The position numbers and the translations under genes are program-made. Below, one piece after another: positions 10,249 through 20,049 of a stretch of DNA of 64,000 nucleotides. Every line of letters starts with the position of its first letter. Position 1 is the first letter of the stretch. The notes under the pieces were generated by a model that was not told the DNA's origin, did not search any database, and saw only the letters and a list, made by a program, of their open reading frames with translations. Source of the stretch: Nitzschia sp. DOCU1 (Eukaryota > Bacillariophyta > Bacillariophyceae > Bacillariales > Bacillariaceae); NCBI GenBank assembly GCA_951394045.1, contig OX595985.1:3596001-3660000 (forward strand), read 5' to 3'.

Positions 10249-10996
10249 CTAGACTGGTGCTGCTGCCTGCCGCTACCGCCGCCGCCACGAAGCAGTGGGA
10301 GTGGCTATTCTTATTGTTTTGGCTAGCTACCAGTTACTTGTGTCGACGCCAAAACCCCTTTTCTAGTTTGACGTGAGCTTTTCCCTATTCTTTTTCTTTT
10401 TTTCCTTTCCTTTTTTCCGCCCTCCCTACACGAGTTGAATTTGCCGCCCGCAGGGACACCAACGAAAATACCGCATGTTGCTAATTTTGGCGATACGGAG
10501 CGACAGACAGATCTCACCGCAGTAGGGCCAAGGGGAAAGGGGGCATGCAGGCGCGCAAGACGAATTTTCGAGTACCGCAACGGATACACAAACAGTTTTG
10601 GTTGGTCAGTTTGAATGTGTAATGACATCATTTACTTATAGCGTATATTTATTGTAGTATATGCCGCCAATTCCCGCCAATTCCCCCCGACTCCCCCCGA
10701 TTCCCCCCGGGCAGAGGCTATGCGGGTAGCGGGCGGGCGATCTCTGCGAGCACGGCGAGCTTGTGCAGTACCTCGGGCATTGTGACCGAGGCTGCCTACC
10801 TATGGTCCGAGGGTATGAACCCAGGACGCCTACCTATAGACCCTAGTCCGGAGTCCATCGCTCCGGATCTTGAAGTAGTAGCTTGGGGCTCCTCCCACAA
10901 TCGTAAGGTCATAATTCCTTTTTTATCACCTTCCTCAAGGATAGGTCACTGTAATTACAGCTTTCCCTTGCGGAGACTAACATCTAATCGGTAACT
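10249..10996. other. Spacer without a recognisable gene
   Basis: Flanking sequence right of GyA1. It holds pyrimidine-rich tracts (10380-10435), a short imperfect tandem of CCCCCCGATTC-like units at about 10666-10718 and a T-arm-like GGGTATGAACCC near 10813. Short open frames here show no protein-like composition. It could be old transposon sequence. Confidence 0.5.
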
Positions 10997-11266
10997 ATGA
11001 GTAACGATGCTATTGCAACGAGCTCGATCCTCTACCAGGAATGCATCAAGGTCAAGGACTACGCGACTCACAAGCTCGAAGTGTTGATGAATGACGGTAC
11101 GCAGCGTCGACGTGAACTCCCCATCTTCGATAGCGGCAAAGGCATCGAAGGCCTCCTCTACGTCTATGATGAGTTCATTCGTTGCGGTGAACGCCTCCAG
11201 TTCGACGACGACGACGGCCATCTGGACCCCCAGAAAATGGGTTCTGATGGGGCATCTCTAAATTAA
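10997..11266 (+). pseudogene. gag: Gag-like N-terminal fragment, 89 aa
   Basis: Short ORF starting M-S-N-D-A. The core E-L-P-I-F-D-S-G-K-G-I-E-G-L-L-Y-V-Y-D-E-F resembles the beginning of a retrotransposon gag domain, where a phrase like L-P-x-F followed by a helix precedes the capsid region. It ends abruptly at 11266 with no further gag or pol downstream. It is probably a truncated relic of a different retroelement; it does not match the gag of families A, B or C. It could also be a small host gene. I know of no function. Confidence 0.4.
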
Positions 11267-11757
11267 GGCTGGATATACTCCCGCCCGGCGCGCACCAGTC
11301 CCGCGCACGTCATCCATCATGGGGACCGATGGCGAATTTTGACCTTAACAAATTAACCCCCAAATTGAACTTCAACATTCCCCAAGAATATCGAAATTAT
11401 GCACACAAAATTGCAGAGTCGAACATGACTTCTCCATTCCAATAAGAATGGAAAGATTCCCAGCGGCGAACCATCCATTCTTACGGGGCCCTCCCCCATT
11501 CATACGGAAAGCACTAAATTCTCCGCCAATTTTCCACTCGAAACCAGAGTTCGCCATCTGTCCGTTGGACTCTCCCTTCCAAGTGGCACTTTACCACCTT
11601 GGGCCTAAATATTTTATCTGATCTACAAGTAACATAGTAGTCATTCTACGCGTGAAATATTTCTACAAGGAATGCCCCGAATTCCCACCACGAATGCAGA
11701 ACTTGGGCCGCTCACAATTTTGCATGGGTGGGGACATCTTTCTAGTACTGTAGAGCT
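11267..11757. other. Spacer, nothing recognised
   Basis: About 490 bp of AT-moderate sequence with several CATTC/GAATG words (for example around 11432-11455 and 11485-11510). No supported gene or known repeat is visible. Confidence 0.5.
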
Positions 11758-11776
11758 GTAGAAAAAGATGTAGCGA

Positions 11777-11932
11777 CGTTATTTCCCCGAAGAAGTGGCA
11801 TGGTTTAGTCTAAGTAGTCAAGCCGGGTGTTCGTATCCCACGCGGTAATGCCATAATATTTTATGTTGATGATCTTATTACATGTTACTACTTTGTTGAG
11901 TGGATCCGCGCCACTCACTCGGTGATTTCTCG
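11777..11932 (+). repeat. Cop2 5' LTR (156 bp)
   Basis: Begins CGTTATTTCCCCG and ends GATTTCTCG; almost identical to 18289-18444 (one T/C difference near TTTGTTGAG seen). It contains a TGGTTTAGTC word and a GTTCGTATCC word about 25 bp apart, resembling Pol III A and B boxes. Confidence 0.92.
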
Positions 11933-12522
11933 GTTTATCAGACCCAAATGCTATCTACAACACCTGGGGAGGTGTCGACAATACCTGGCTCTTCGATTGA
12001 TGAAGGGAGAGTCGGCGAAAGAGCGAAAAGAAAGAGGCTCATGGTCGTCAACCATGTTTCGTGTCGAGCATCGCGAAACGACGATTCAGCTGGCATTGCT
12101 CGCTTCGGGCACGCGCAGCCATCTCGCCACACGGGTGGACGCACCCACAAACGCACTATGCTCGGTGCACGGCAGCACGGGTTTTCTCCGGCGTCATGTA
12201 TGGCAATGAAGGTCTTGAAACGGAGAAACCCATATAAATAAAATCGACCACGTCAGACGGAGCATATGTCTTCGCCTTGATGGGCATATACAATTGACGA
12301 CGTGTCACCTCATTTCTTACCCTTTAACCCAATCAGATGTCCTGAACATGAAAAGGAAATTCCAAAAGGATGTGCTGCATTCCAATGCAAATGGCCTACA
12401 TCTCGGATCGATGTTTCGGGATGCTTCCGATGCGTCTCTGGAATGATGTTTTGTGTTCCCTCACACCGAGACCTTTGTTTTCTTGACAACTTGTTGCTTT
12501 ATCTTGTTCCGTTTCCGTTGCG
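11933..12522 (+). other. Cop2 leader with primer-binding site
   Basis: Starts GTTTATCAGACCC directly after the LTR; Cop3 has GTTTATCAGATACCC in the same place. The shared TATCAGA also occurs in classical plant primer sites complementary to initiator tRNA-Met, but the TGG is missing. The rest is a long untranslated leader, with small open frames that lack protein character. Confidence 0.65.
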
Positions 12523-13989
12523 ATGGCTGCCGCTGCTGCTGATCCTGCTGTCCAGGAGTTTGCTGATTACCTGGGAAACGTACTTGCGTTTGACCCAGAG
12601 ATCGTCGAGGCGTTGTCCTGGCAGGGTTATTCGAAGTTTGACGATGTCAAAGGTATCGTTGATGAGGACGAGTTGGACGCTTTGTTTTCCGCCATCCGCC
12701 GTCCTGGCGGTACCATACTCAACAACAACAACCAGGAAATTAACAACCCCGGTACTTTTATGGGGACCAATCAGCAGAAACGCTTCCGTCAGTTGGCCTA
12801 CTACATGCGCTACATGGAGACTGTCCAGAGGGAGTTTGTTGTTGCGGAGGCTTTGCTTGGTCGTTTGACCAGGTTGTGGAAGTTTAAGGTGGATCTTGAT
12901 AGGATTAGGAAAGACGGCAACCCTGCTCTACCGGAGAAGTTTACTACGGGTAAAAAGTCGCGAGAAACTATTGAGGATATCGAATCTTGGATCGGCTCTT
13001 CCTACGGTATCGAGGGGACTCCTCTGGAGTACATCGTCCGTGCCGAAGTGGAGCTGCCTGTTACCGATCCCGGTTTTGGGAATCCCACCTTTCGTTCCGA
13101 ATTGATTCGTCGCGCTCACCACACTGGGGACCCGTACCAGATCGACAACGAAGCGGTTTTCACACTTATGCGTCATGTTACCCATGGCACCGATGCGTGG
13201 GCATTTGTAAAACAGTTCGATCGTACCAAAGATGGCCGTGGAGCGTATTTATCTTTCAAAGCACAGTACGCGGGTGCCTCGCATATCAGTCAAGTGAAGA
13301 ATAAGGCGGAGAATACATTGAACACTATCTTCTGGAACGGCAAGGCTCGGAACTTCCAGTGGGACGGCTTCATTGCCCGCCATAAGAGTGCTTTTGCCGA
13401 CTTGGAAGCTTATGGAGAAGGCCGCACGGATGAGGCCAAGGTACGAAACTTGTTGTCCCGTATCACTGACGAGCGCCTTGCTGTTGCGAAGGGAGTTGTT
13501 TTCTCGAATGCTACGCTGTTGACGAATTATCAACAGACCATCGATTATCTTGGAGGCCAGCTTGATGCAGCTGAGAGTATGGTAAAATCTTCAGCCCCGA
13601 GGAATATTTCGAGCACCACTAGTTCGGGCGGTGATGGACGAGGTGGACGAGGTCGCGGTGTAAGAGGCCGCGGACGAGGTTTTGGAAGAGGTGGTGGTAG
13701 AGGTGGTCGAGGCCGAGGACGTGGAGGTGGCGGCGGAGGAAGATTTTCCGAATCAGGTCACCTACTCAACAATGGCTCGTACCCCTTTGCTATCTGGAAT
13801 ACTTTTACAAAGGAGGAGAAAGACTATGTTATGGATCTAAAACGCAAGTCGGGAAACCGCAACGTGTCGAGTGCTAAGTCGGAGGAAACGCCAACGACGG
13901 TGTCCACGAGCGCCCAGAGTGAGACGTCATCAATGAGCGTCGACAACAGTCATGTTGCCGCTTCTATGACTCGACGAAAGAAGGATTGA
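12523..13989 (+). CDS. gag: Cop2 gag, 488 aa, with RGG-rich tail
   Basis: Gag of Cop2, starting at ATG 12523 (M-A-A-A-A-A-D). The N-terminal 60 residues form a helical Asp/Glu-rich segment; the middle (about 80-360) is a helical capsid-like domain with many aromatic residues. Instead of a zinc knuckle it has an Arg-Gly-rich block at about residues 380-410 (repeats of R-G-G, R-G-R-G, G-R-G), which probably binds RNA. It ends at TGA 13987-13989 and the copia protease follows in the same frame with no ATG, implying readthrough. No lesion seen. Confidence 0.88.
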   Translation: MAAAAADPAVQEFADYLGNVLAFDPEIVEALSWQGYSKFDDVKGIVDEDELDALFSAIRRPGGTILNNNNQEINNPGTFMGTNQQKRFRQLAYYMRYMETVQREFVVAEALLGRLTRLWKFKVDLDRIRKDGNPALPEKFTTGKKSRETIEDIESWIGSSYGIEGTPLEYIVRAEVELPVTDPGFGNPTFRSELIRRAHHTGDPYQIDNEAVFTLMRHVTHGTDAWAFVKQFDRTKDGRGAYLSFKAQYAGASHISQVKNKAENTLNTIFWNGKARNFQWDGFIARHKSAFADLEAYGEGRTDEAKVRNLLSRITDERLAVAKGVVFSNATLLTNYQQTIDYLGGQLDAAESMVKSSAPRNISSTTSSGGDGRGGRGRGVRGRGRGFGRGGGRGGRGRGRGGGGGGRFSESGHLLNNGSYPFAIWNTFTKEEKDYVMDLKRKSGNRNVSSAKSEETPTTVSTSAQSETSSMSVDNSHVAASMTRRKKD

Positions 13990-15114
13990 TGCCGTGGCAT
14001 ATCCTGGCTACGGCGGGTTGTTGCTTCTTATTCATCTCACACCACTGTCTCACGCTGCGAACTGGATTCGCACGCTGACACATGCGCATTCTCTCTCGAA
14101 CATTGTTTTGTCCTTCACACCTACAACACCAACATCAACGTCAGTGGCTTTCATGACAGTATGGAGCCGATCAGAAATGTTACCGAGGCCCTCGTGGCCG
14201 TGGCATATGATTGCCCGGTAACTATGCACACTTACATTCTTCTTTTCGATCATGCACTCGTTTTGCCTAATATGTCTTGTCATTTGTTGTGTCCCGACCA
14301 ATTGAGGGAAAACCAAATCATTGTAAATGACATGGCTTTGCAACGAATCCCACCGGATAAACGTGCAGCTACTGATCACAGTATTTTGGACCCCAAGAGC
14401 GGTCTACACATACCGCTACAATACGACAAACCATTTTCATATTTCCATGTCAGGAAGCCGACTCGTGCCAAGGCTACTGATCCCATCAACTACACACATG
14501 TCCGTATGACCAGCGAGTTGGAATGGAGGCCATCAGATTCAAACTCGAATCTCGTGGAAGAGCATCTTCGGCGACAAGTCGGTGGCGATTCATATTTCAA
14601 CACGATCTCGGCTACAAGTGCAACACAATTGTTTTCTCTTTCTTCTTTCCTACAGGCCGAGGAACGTATCTGCTCTGCTTTTCACAACCTTGCTCTTGCC
14701 ACCGCTTTAGGGGACAGAGTTATGGTTACGCTATCTGCGATGAAAACGGCGGCAAGAACTACACTTGTGACTGCCGACCAGTTAGCGCGACGATGGCGGA
14801 TAAGTCTGGAGGCAGCGCAACGAACTTTGACGAAGACAACACAACGAGCTGTGAGAGATTGGAGCCGTGTTTCAGGGGACCGATTATTTCGGCCAACAGA
14901 GTATGCGCTACGATACAGAAGGCTACGGAGCAAACTGTTTGTCGATGTGAAATTTGGCCCAGCAAAGTCACTGGAGGGCAATACGTGCATGGCAGTCTAT
15001 TCGACGCCATTTCAGTGGGTAGCCGGTTTCCCACTTCCCAAGGAATCCGAAGTTCACACTACTTTGGACAAGGTTTTTTCGCACCGTTGGATTCCCGGAA
15101 TCCATTGTTCCTGA
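13990..15114 (+). pseudogene. pol: Cop2 pol, first part: protease and integrase start
   Basis: Open in the gag frame from the codon after TGA. The protease motif E-L-D-S-H-A-D-T-C lies with its Asp at 14065, a known copia protease form. A linker and the start of the integrase core follow (F-V-D-V-K-F-G near 14940 gives the first catalytic Asp). A one-base frameshift in the run of six T at 15074-15079 leads to a stop at 15112-15114; with five T the frame would continue into the segment at 15080. It could be a true mutation or a homopolymer sequencing error. Confidence 0.88.
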
Positions 15115-18106
15115 CTCTGCTCTCTCTCTCACCAAAGGCGAGTTTCTCAAACGATGCCAGCGTGCTCAAGTCCCCATTCTGCCAGTGGAACCGTACCGGC
15201 ACAATCAGTCTCAAGCTGAGAACGCAATTCGCGAGGTCAGCCGTCTCTACGAACGGACCATGTTGGCTCGTAATGTTCCTGCATGTCTCTGGGACCGTTG
15301 CTATGCAACGTGTGCCGAACAGCGGAGTCATACTGCTCTGGGCCATCCTGAGCAGAACGGTGAATGTGCAGCAACGATAGCTGCAGGGGACACGGCGGAT
15401 ATTTCGCATCTGATTAACTTTGCTTTTTATGATTGGTGCTGGCCGCGATCGCCACGTGAATCGAGTCAACCGCAGAAGCAGTTGTGTCGTTGGCTCGGAC
15501 CAAGTTTTGATGTTCCTGATGTGCTTTGCCAGGCAGTCCTCACCTCGAACGGTAGCATTTTGCATCGTTCTTCTGTTGTTCCTTTGTCGCAGGAAGAGGT
15601 CCAAAATGAGGACATCAAGCGAATGAAGAAAGAGTTTACTGATAAACTTGCAGCAGAGCTAGGCGAGCGAATCAAAGGGATTGATTTAAAGCCAGACGAT
15701 GGCAACAAACGGTTTATCAGGGCGGAGGACAATGTTCCGACTTTTGTTCCCTACGAGGACGACGAGACGAACGAGGTTGACGAGCAGGACAAGGATTTTG
15801 TTCCGCCTCTCTTTGATGAAGAAGAGAAGCCGCTTGAGTATGACCATTACGTGTCTACGAAGATACGAAAGGCTACAGGTGACGGTAATAATGTTCTAAC
15901 AGGCGTCGTTCGTGGGCGCAAACGAGATTCACAGGGGAATTTCATCGGGCATTTCCACGAGAACCCGCTACTGGACACAGCCCAATACGAGGTTGTTTGG
16001 ACAAATGGAGATGTTGAATGCGTCACAGCTAACCAAATTGTCGAATCTATCATGGCGTCTGTTGACGATGAAGGATACTCAGTTGCCTTTGTGAAGGAGT
16101 TTGTTGACCACAGGTGCGACGGTACGGCTCTAAAAGCTGATGATGGTTTCATCGAACAAGGAGGACAGAGGATCCCGAAGCACACCACAAAGGGTTGGAG
16201 TATTTGTGCCGAACTGAACGATGGCAGCACAATGTGGTTTCCGTTGCGAGATGCGAAGGAAGCTTACCCAGTCCAACTTGCCGAATATGCTGTTGCGAAT
16301 AAACTTGTTTCGGAACCAGCGTTTGCTTGGTGGGTTCCATTCACTCTCAAGAAAAGGGATAGCGTTTTGAAAGCGGTAAAACGCCGCGCCGTACGAAGGA
16401 AGAATGAGAAATTTGGAATTGAGGTTCCTGGGCCAATGGATGTTGCCCGTGCACTCGAGATTGATCGCGAGACGGGAACTCAACATTGGGCCAACGCGAT
16501 GGCAAAGGAAGTTAAGACGGTCATCCCTGCATTGAAAGTTTTGGATTCGGAAGAGAAGGTTCCTGTTGGCTCGCAACTCATCGACCTGATGGTTGTCTTT
16601 GATGTTAAAATGGACTTGACTCGCAAAGCAAGGATCTGTGCGAGAGGCGACCAAACCGAGCCGCCGTCTTCGGTTACATATGCGAGCGTGGTTACAAGGG
16701 AAAGTATTCGTCTCGCTTTCTTGCTTGCGTCTTTGAATAATTTGTCTGTTCTTTCTGCCGATATTGCAGGCGCTTACTTGAATGCACCGTGTGCTGAAAG
16801 GGTTCATACGATACTTGGACCCGAGTTTGGTGCGTTACAGGGCAAGACTGCGGTGATAGTAAAGGCTCTCTATGGATTAAAATCTGCAGGATTTTCATGG
16901 AGAAGCTACTGTGCGAAGACCCTTCGAGAGGAATTGGGCTTTACTCCTTGTCGCGCCGACATGGATGTTTGGTTTCGAGAGGCCGTCAAGCCGAACGGCG
17001 AGAAATACTACGAGTATTTGTTGGTTTATACCGACGATTTACTTGCGATAAGTACGGACCCAAAGTGCATTCTCGATGATCTTAACATGCGTTTCTTGTT
17101 AAAAGAGGACTCAATTGGAGAGCCGACGAGGTACCTTGGTGCAACGATCTCAAAGTTCTGGATTGATGGCGACCCCATGCCGAAATGGGCGATTGGTTCA
17201 GGGGACTCCATCAAGGAAGCGATTCGTGTGATTAAATCAAGGCTCTCGCAGATGGAACTCGAATTAAAGTCTGGGGCAAGCGCGCCATTTCCCTCTGGCT
17301 ATAAGCCAGAATTGGATGTTACCCCGCTACTCAACGATGAAGGCGCCACGTTTTATATGCAGTGTGTTGGTATCCTTCGGTGGATTGTTGAGCTCGGTCG
17401 AATCGACATCTGTACAGAGACATCAATGCTGGCAGCTTACAATGCGTGTCCGCGAGATGGGCATCTCAAGGCGGCCTTACATGTGTTTGCTTATCTGAGT
17501 AATCATGAAAGATCTAACCTGGTCATGGACGATGGATACCCGGACCATTTGCCGGAATTGCAGAAGCATGAGTGGAAGGAGTTCTATCCGTGGGCGACTG
17601 ATGATTGGCCACCAGACGCGCCAACCCCCCTCGGAAAACACGTGGTAATTGTCATGTTTGTTGATGCGTCTCATGCTGCTAATGTCGTTACTCGTCAGTC
17701 AAGAACAGGTGTATTGATTTGGGTTAATCGTGCTCCGATCGTTTGGTATTCTAAGAAGCAAAACTCGATTGAAACGAGTTCTTTTGGGTCGGAGTTCATG
17801 GCGTTGAAAACGGGGGTCGAACTTTTAGAAGCGCTCCGTTACAAGTTACGTATGCTGGGTGTTCCTATTGACGGGTATGCTCATGTTTTCGTCGACAACA
17901 TGTCTGTTGTTAGCAACACAAGTGTGCCGGAATCTACTCTCAAGAAAAAGTCAAATTCAATTGCCTATCACTACGTGAGGTCTAAGGCTGCGGCGGATAT
18001 TCTACGTATTGGTTATGTTAATACCAAGGCGAATCTAGCTGACATGCTGACCAAGGTTCAGAATGGAGCGGAGCGTAAGGAGCTTGCGAGACAAGTCTTG
18101 TTCTAA
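15080..18106 (+). CDS. pol: Cop2 pol, second part: integrase, RT, RNase H
   Basis: Downstream frame of the same polyprotein. It starts with the second integrase Asp (V-P-D-S-A-L) and Glu (N-Q-S-Q-A-E-N-A-I). An acidic linker precedes the copia RT domain, with D-V-K-M-D-L-T-R-K-A-R near 16600, A-D-I-A-G-A-Y near 16760, A-L-Y-G-L-K-S-A near 16865 and Y-T-D-D-L-L near 17030. RNase H carries F-V-D-A-S-H near 17660, S-S-F-G-S-E-F near 17785 and the usual copia ending A-N-L-A-D-M-L-T-K. Open for over 3 kb without a stop. An internal ATG at 15185 is unlikely to be a real start. Confidence 0.9.
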   Translation, partial: RTVGFPESIVPDSALSLTKGEFLKRCQRAQVPILPVEPYRHNQSQAENAIREVSRLYERTMLARNVPACLWDRCYATCAEQRSHTALGHPEQNGECAATIAAGDTADISHLINFAFYDWCWPRSPRESSQPQKQLCRWLGPSFDVPDVLCQAVLTSNGSILHRSSVVPLSQEEVQNEDIKRMKKEFTDKLAAELGERIKGIDLKPDDGNKRFIRAEDNVPTFVPYEDDETNEVDEQDKDFVPPLFDEEEKPLEYDHYVSTKIRKATGDGNNVLTGVVRGRKRDSQGNFIGHFHENPLLDTAQYEVVWTNGDVECVTANQIVESIMASVDDEGYSVAFVKEFVDHRCDGTALKADDGFIEQGGQRIPKHTTKGWSICAELNDGSTMWFPLRDAKEAYPVQLAEYAVANKLVSEPAFAWWVPFTLKKRDSVLKAVKRRAVRRKNEKFGIEVPGPMDVARALEIDRETGTQHWANAMAKEVKTVIPALKVLDSEEKVPVGSQLIDLMVVFDVKMDLTRKARICARGDQTEPPSSVTYASVVTRESIRLAFLLASLNNLSVLSADIAGAYLNAPCAERVHTILGPEFGALQGKTAVIVKALYGLKSAGFSWRSYCAKTLREELGFTPCRADMDVWFREAVKPNGEKYYEYLLVYTDDLLAISTDPKCILDDLNMRFLLKEDSIGEPTRYLGATISKFWIDGDPMPKWAIGSGDSIKEAIRVIKSRLSQMELELKSGASAPFPSGYKPELDVTPLLNDEGATFYMQCVGILRWIVELGRIDICTETSMLAAYNACPRDGHLKAALHVFAYLSNHERSNLVMDDGYPDHLPELQKHEWKEFYPWATDDWPPDAPTPLGKHVVIVMFVDASHAANVVTRQSRTGVLIWVNRAPIVWYSKKQNSIETSSFGSEFMALKTGVELLEALRYKLRMLGVPIDGYAHVFVDNMSVVSNTSVPESTLKKKSNSIAYHYVRSKAAADILRIGYVNTKANLADMLTKVQNGAERKELARQVLF

Positions 18107-18288
18107 GTCGCGTCTGACTCGTCGAGGGGGTGGCCTAAGCTTGTTGGCCATTCGTGTTGGACGTCCTGCGGTGGGGCAGGTACCTCGGTTGGATTTATTT
18201 GGTGATGGTGGGTGTTGTTGGAAGTTAGTCTTGGATGAGGATAGTGCGATGTGATCGGACTCCTAGCTCCGTCTCCCATCGAGGGGAC
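18107..18288 (+). other. Cop2 3' untranslated region and polypurine tract
   Basis: 182 bp between the pol stop and the 3' LTR. It ends in ATCGAGGGGAC, which mirrors ATCAAGGGGAC before the Cop3 3' LTR and fixes the LTR start at C18289. Confidence 0.75.
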
Positions 18289-18444
18289 CGTTATTTCCCC
18301 GAAGAAGTGGCATGGTTTAGTCTAAGTAGTCAAGCCGGGTGTTCGTATCCCACGCGGTAATGCCATAATATTTTATGTTGATGATCTTATTACATGTTAC
18401 TACTTTGTCGAGTGGATCCGCGCCACTCACTCGGTGATTTCTCG
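18289..18444 (+). repeat. Cop2 3' LTR (156 bp)
   Basis: Copy of 11777-11932, followed by the GCGA target duplication and the remainder of the split inverted-repeat element. Confidence 0.92.
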
Positions 18445-18569
18445 GCGAGACACCATTGAAAAACGCAAATTCCCATGATTTGCACATTTCTATGGTCTCT
18501 CGCTACATCTTTTTCTACCCGTTTTTAGTACCATAATATTTTTCCACCACTGTCGTTTAGATTGTCACC

Positions 18570-20049
18570 ATGGCAACTTCTGGCACCACCCTTCGTTTCA
18601 AACTCAACCAAGCGTTCGAAGAAGCCATAGTATTACATGGTGATCTTCTGTGCGATGGTTGTTTTCGTCCCGGTGGCCCGAAGGGGAAAAAAAGCCTCGA
18701 AATCATCATCTGCTGTTTCCCCCGCCATTCCTTCTGTTGTTGGCCAGAAGATTCTCAATCTCTGGTCAGCAGAGGAGCTACGCAACAACTCGCTGCTTCG
18801 GGGAAAAGTCAATCTTTTCTCCAATGGCACCGAAGATTTTGAACTCTCGCACTCCTACAAGCGAGTTGTTGAGACCCCAAAGGACAAGAAGCAGTCCAGT
18901 CGTCTACTGGGCGTTCTGCAGAACAAACCTTCGGACCGTTTGATTGTCGCGTCCGTCAATTGCTTTAGCCGCCGGAAGACCCGTCACTTCTTCCGTGACG
19001 CTCTCTACCTTTGCTCTGTATTCCAGCTTGAGCTGGGAATTAACACGCTCACCGAATTCCTTTGACTTCGTGGGTGGAATGCGTCTGTTGGCGACAATGG
19101 CGTTGTCAGTATCTCCTACTCCAGGATCAACGACTGCCTTGAGATGCTGGGCACCGAGGGTGCCGACAACTACCGCCGAATTTCGTACATGATGGATAGG
19201 TTGTTCCGGATGCTCCACTCTTCGGACCTACTCATACCAACCAATAATCCTAAACGAAAGGCACAACAATCACCAGCACTGCAAGTGCATGCAAAACGAC
19301 TCAAGAAGCCCCACAATTGCAGCGAGGACGGCGATGATGATGGCAACGATAGTGGCAACAACGATAGCGGAGCCAAGAAGAACCACGATTTCGGGGACAA
19401 CGACGATGACAGCGGCGACGACAAAAGCGACGGCCATGTTAGTGCCAGCGGCGATGACGGTGACGACTGCGATAGTGCTAGCGGTGACGACGAAGGCGAC
19501 GGCAACGACGATGACAGCGGCGGCGACGACAACAGCGACGGCCATGTTAGTGCCAGCGGCGATGATGGTGACGACTGCGATACTGCTAGCGATGACGACG
19601 AAGGCGACGATGAGGATAGTGCTGGCGACGATGAGGATAGTGCTAGCGATGATGACGACGGAGAAGAAAGCAACGACGACCCACTGCTACAATTCCGCAC
19701 GACCACTCACACCTCTGCCAAGTTTCAAAATGCATGTCTCATCGACATCCATCAACGCAATTCGGCTTTCCAAAAGCTGCTGAGGTATCAGCAGTCGCTC
19801 CAGATGGGGCTCCAAGCAGTCGAAGTCACATTTGTTTTTCTCGATGCCCGTTACAAGAAGGACAAAGAATTCATGGAGAAACTTTTTCTCCTTATATTCA
19901 GTCATTGTGGAACACGGCGGCAGATGCTAGAAGGTTTGTTCCCTCTCCTACATTTGTATTCTGATCCTTTTTTGATACTCACTTCCTTCCTTATTTTTTC
20001 AGGTGTTCAAGATCTTTTAATGTTCATTAAGAACGAGTCCGATTCCAAA
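18570..20049 (+). pseudogene. Decayed hypothetical gene with acidic low-complexity domain, cut by GyA2
   Basis: Starts at ATG 18570 (M-A-T-S-G-T-T-L-R-F). The frame changes at the run of seven A at 18690-18696 (six A would keep it open) and then continues to a TGA at 19063-19065. Beyond that the same frame is open past 20049. The N-terminal 200 residues are a mixed globular-looking domain. About 19310-19680 encodes an Asp/Ser/Gly-rich tract with repeated G-H-V-S-A-S-G-D-D-G-D-D units. A 69-nt intron is likely at 19934-20002 (AAG|GTTTGT ... TTTTTTCAG). The 3' end is replaced by the GyA2 LTR. Product not recognised; possibly the only host-like gene in the window, or an older mobile gene. Confidence 0.5.

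Larger units (their letters stand above)
11777..18444 (+). mobile_element. Cop2: Ty1/copia retrotransposon
   Basis: 156-bp LTRs at 11777-11932 and 18289-18444, a 590-bp leader, gag, pol in copia order and a polypurine tract GAGGGGAC at 18281-18288. The target duplication is GCGA (11773-11776 and 18445-18448). The LTR termini read CG...CG rather than TG...CA. One single-base frameshift in pol is the only clear lesion. Confidence 0.92.
11758..18518. repeat. Short inverted-repeat (MITE-like) element split by Cop2
   Basis: The left arm (11758-11776, GTAGAAAAAGATGTAGCGA) continues after the Cop2 insertion at 18449-18456. The right arm (18492-18518) is its reverse complement, 26 of 27 bases matching. 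Removing Cop2 and one GCGA leaves an element of under 100 bp with a short central spacer, typical of a hairpin MITE. Family unknown. Confidence 0.7.

Noticed and set aside
10323..10631. Minus-strand frame of 102 codons right of GyA1
   Set aside because: It overlaps pyrimidine-rich low-complexity sequence and has no recognisable motif.
10800..10835. Possible tRNA or tRNA-derived SINE around GGGTATGAACCC
   Set aside because: Only a T-arm-like hairpin is present; no acceptor, D or anticodon arm could be folded around it.
11900..12241. Open frames at the Cop2 LTR/leader boundary
   Set aside because: They start inside the LTR, overlap one another in different frames, lack domain character and lie upstream of the real gag ATG.
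19170..19706. Ser/Leu/Pro-rich minus-strand frame opposite the acidic tract
   Set aside because: It is the complement of a GAC/AGC-type low-complexity region; the plus frame has the intron and the continuous domain.
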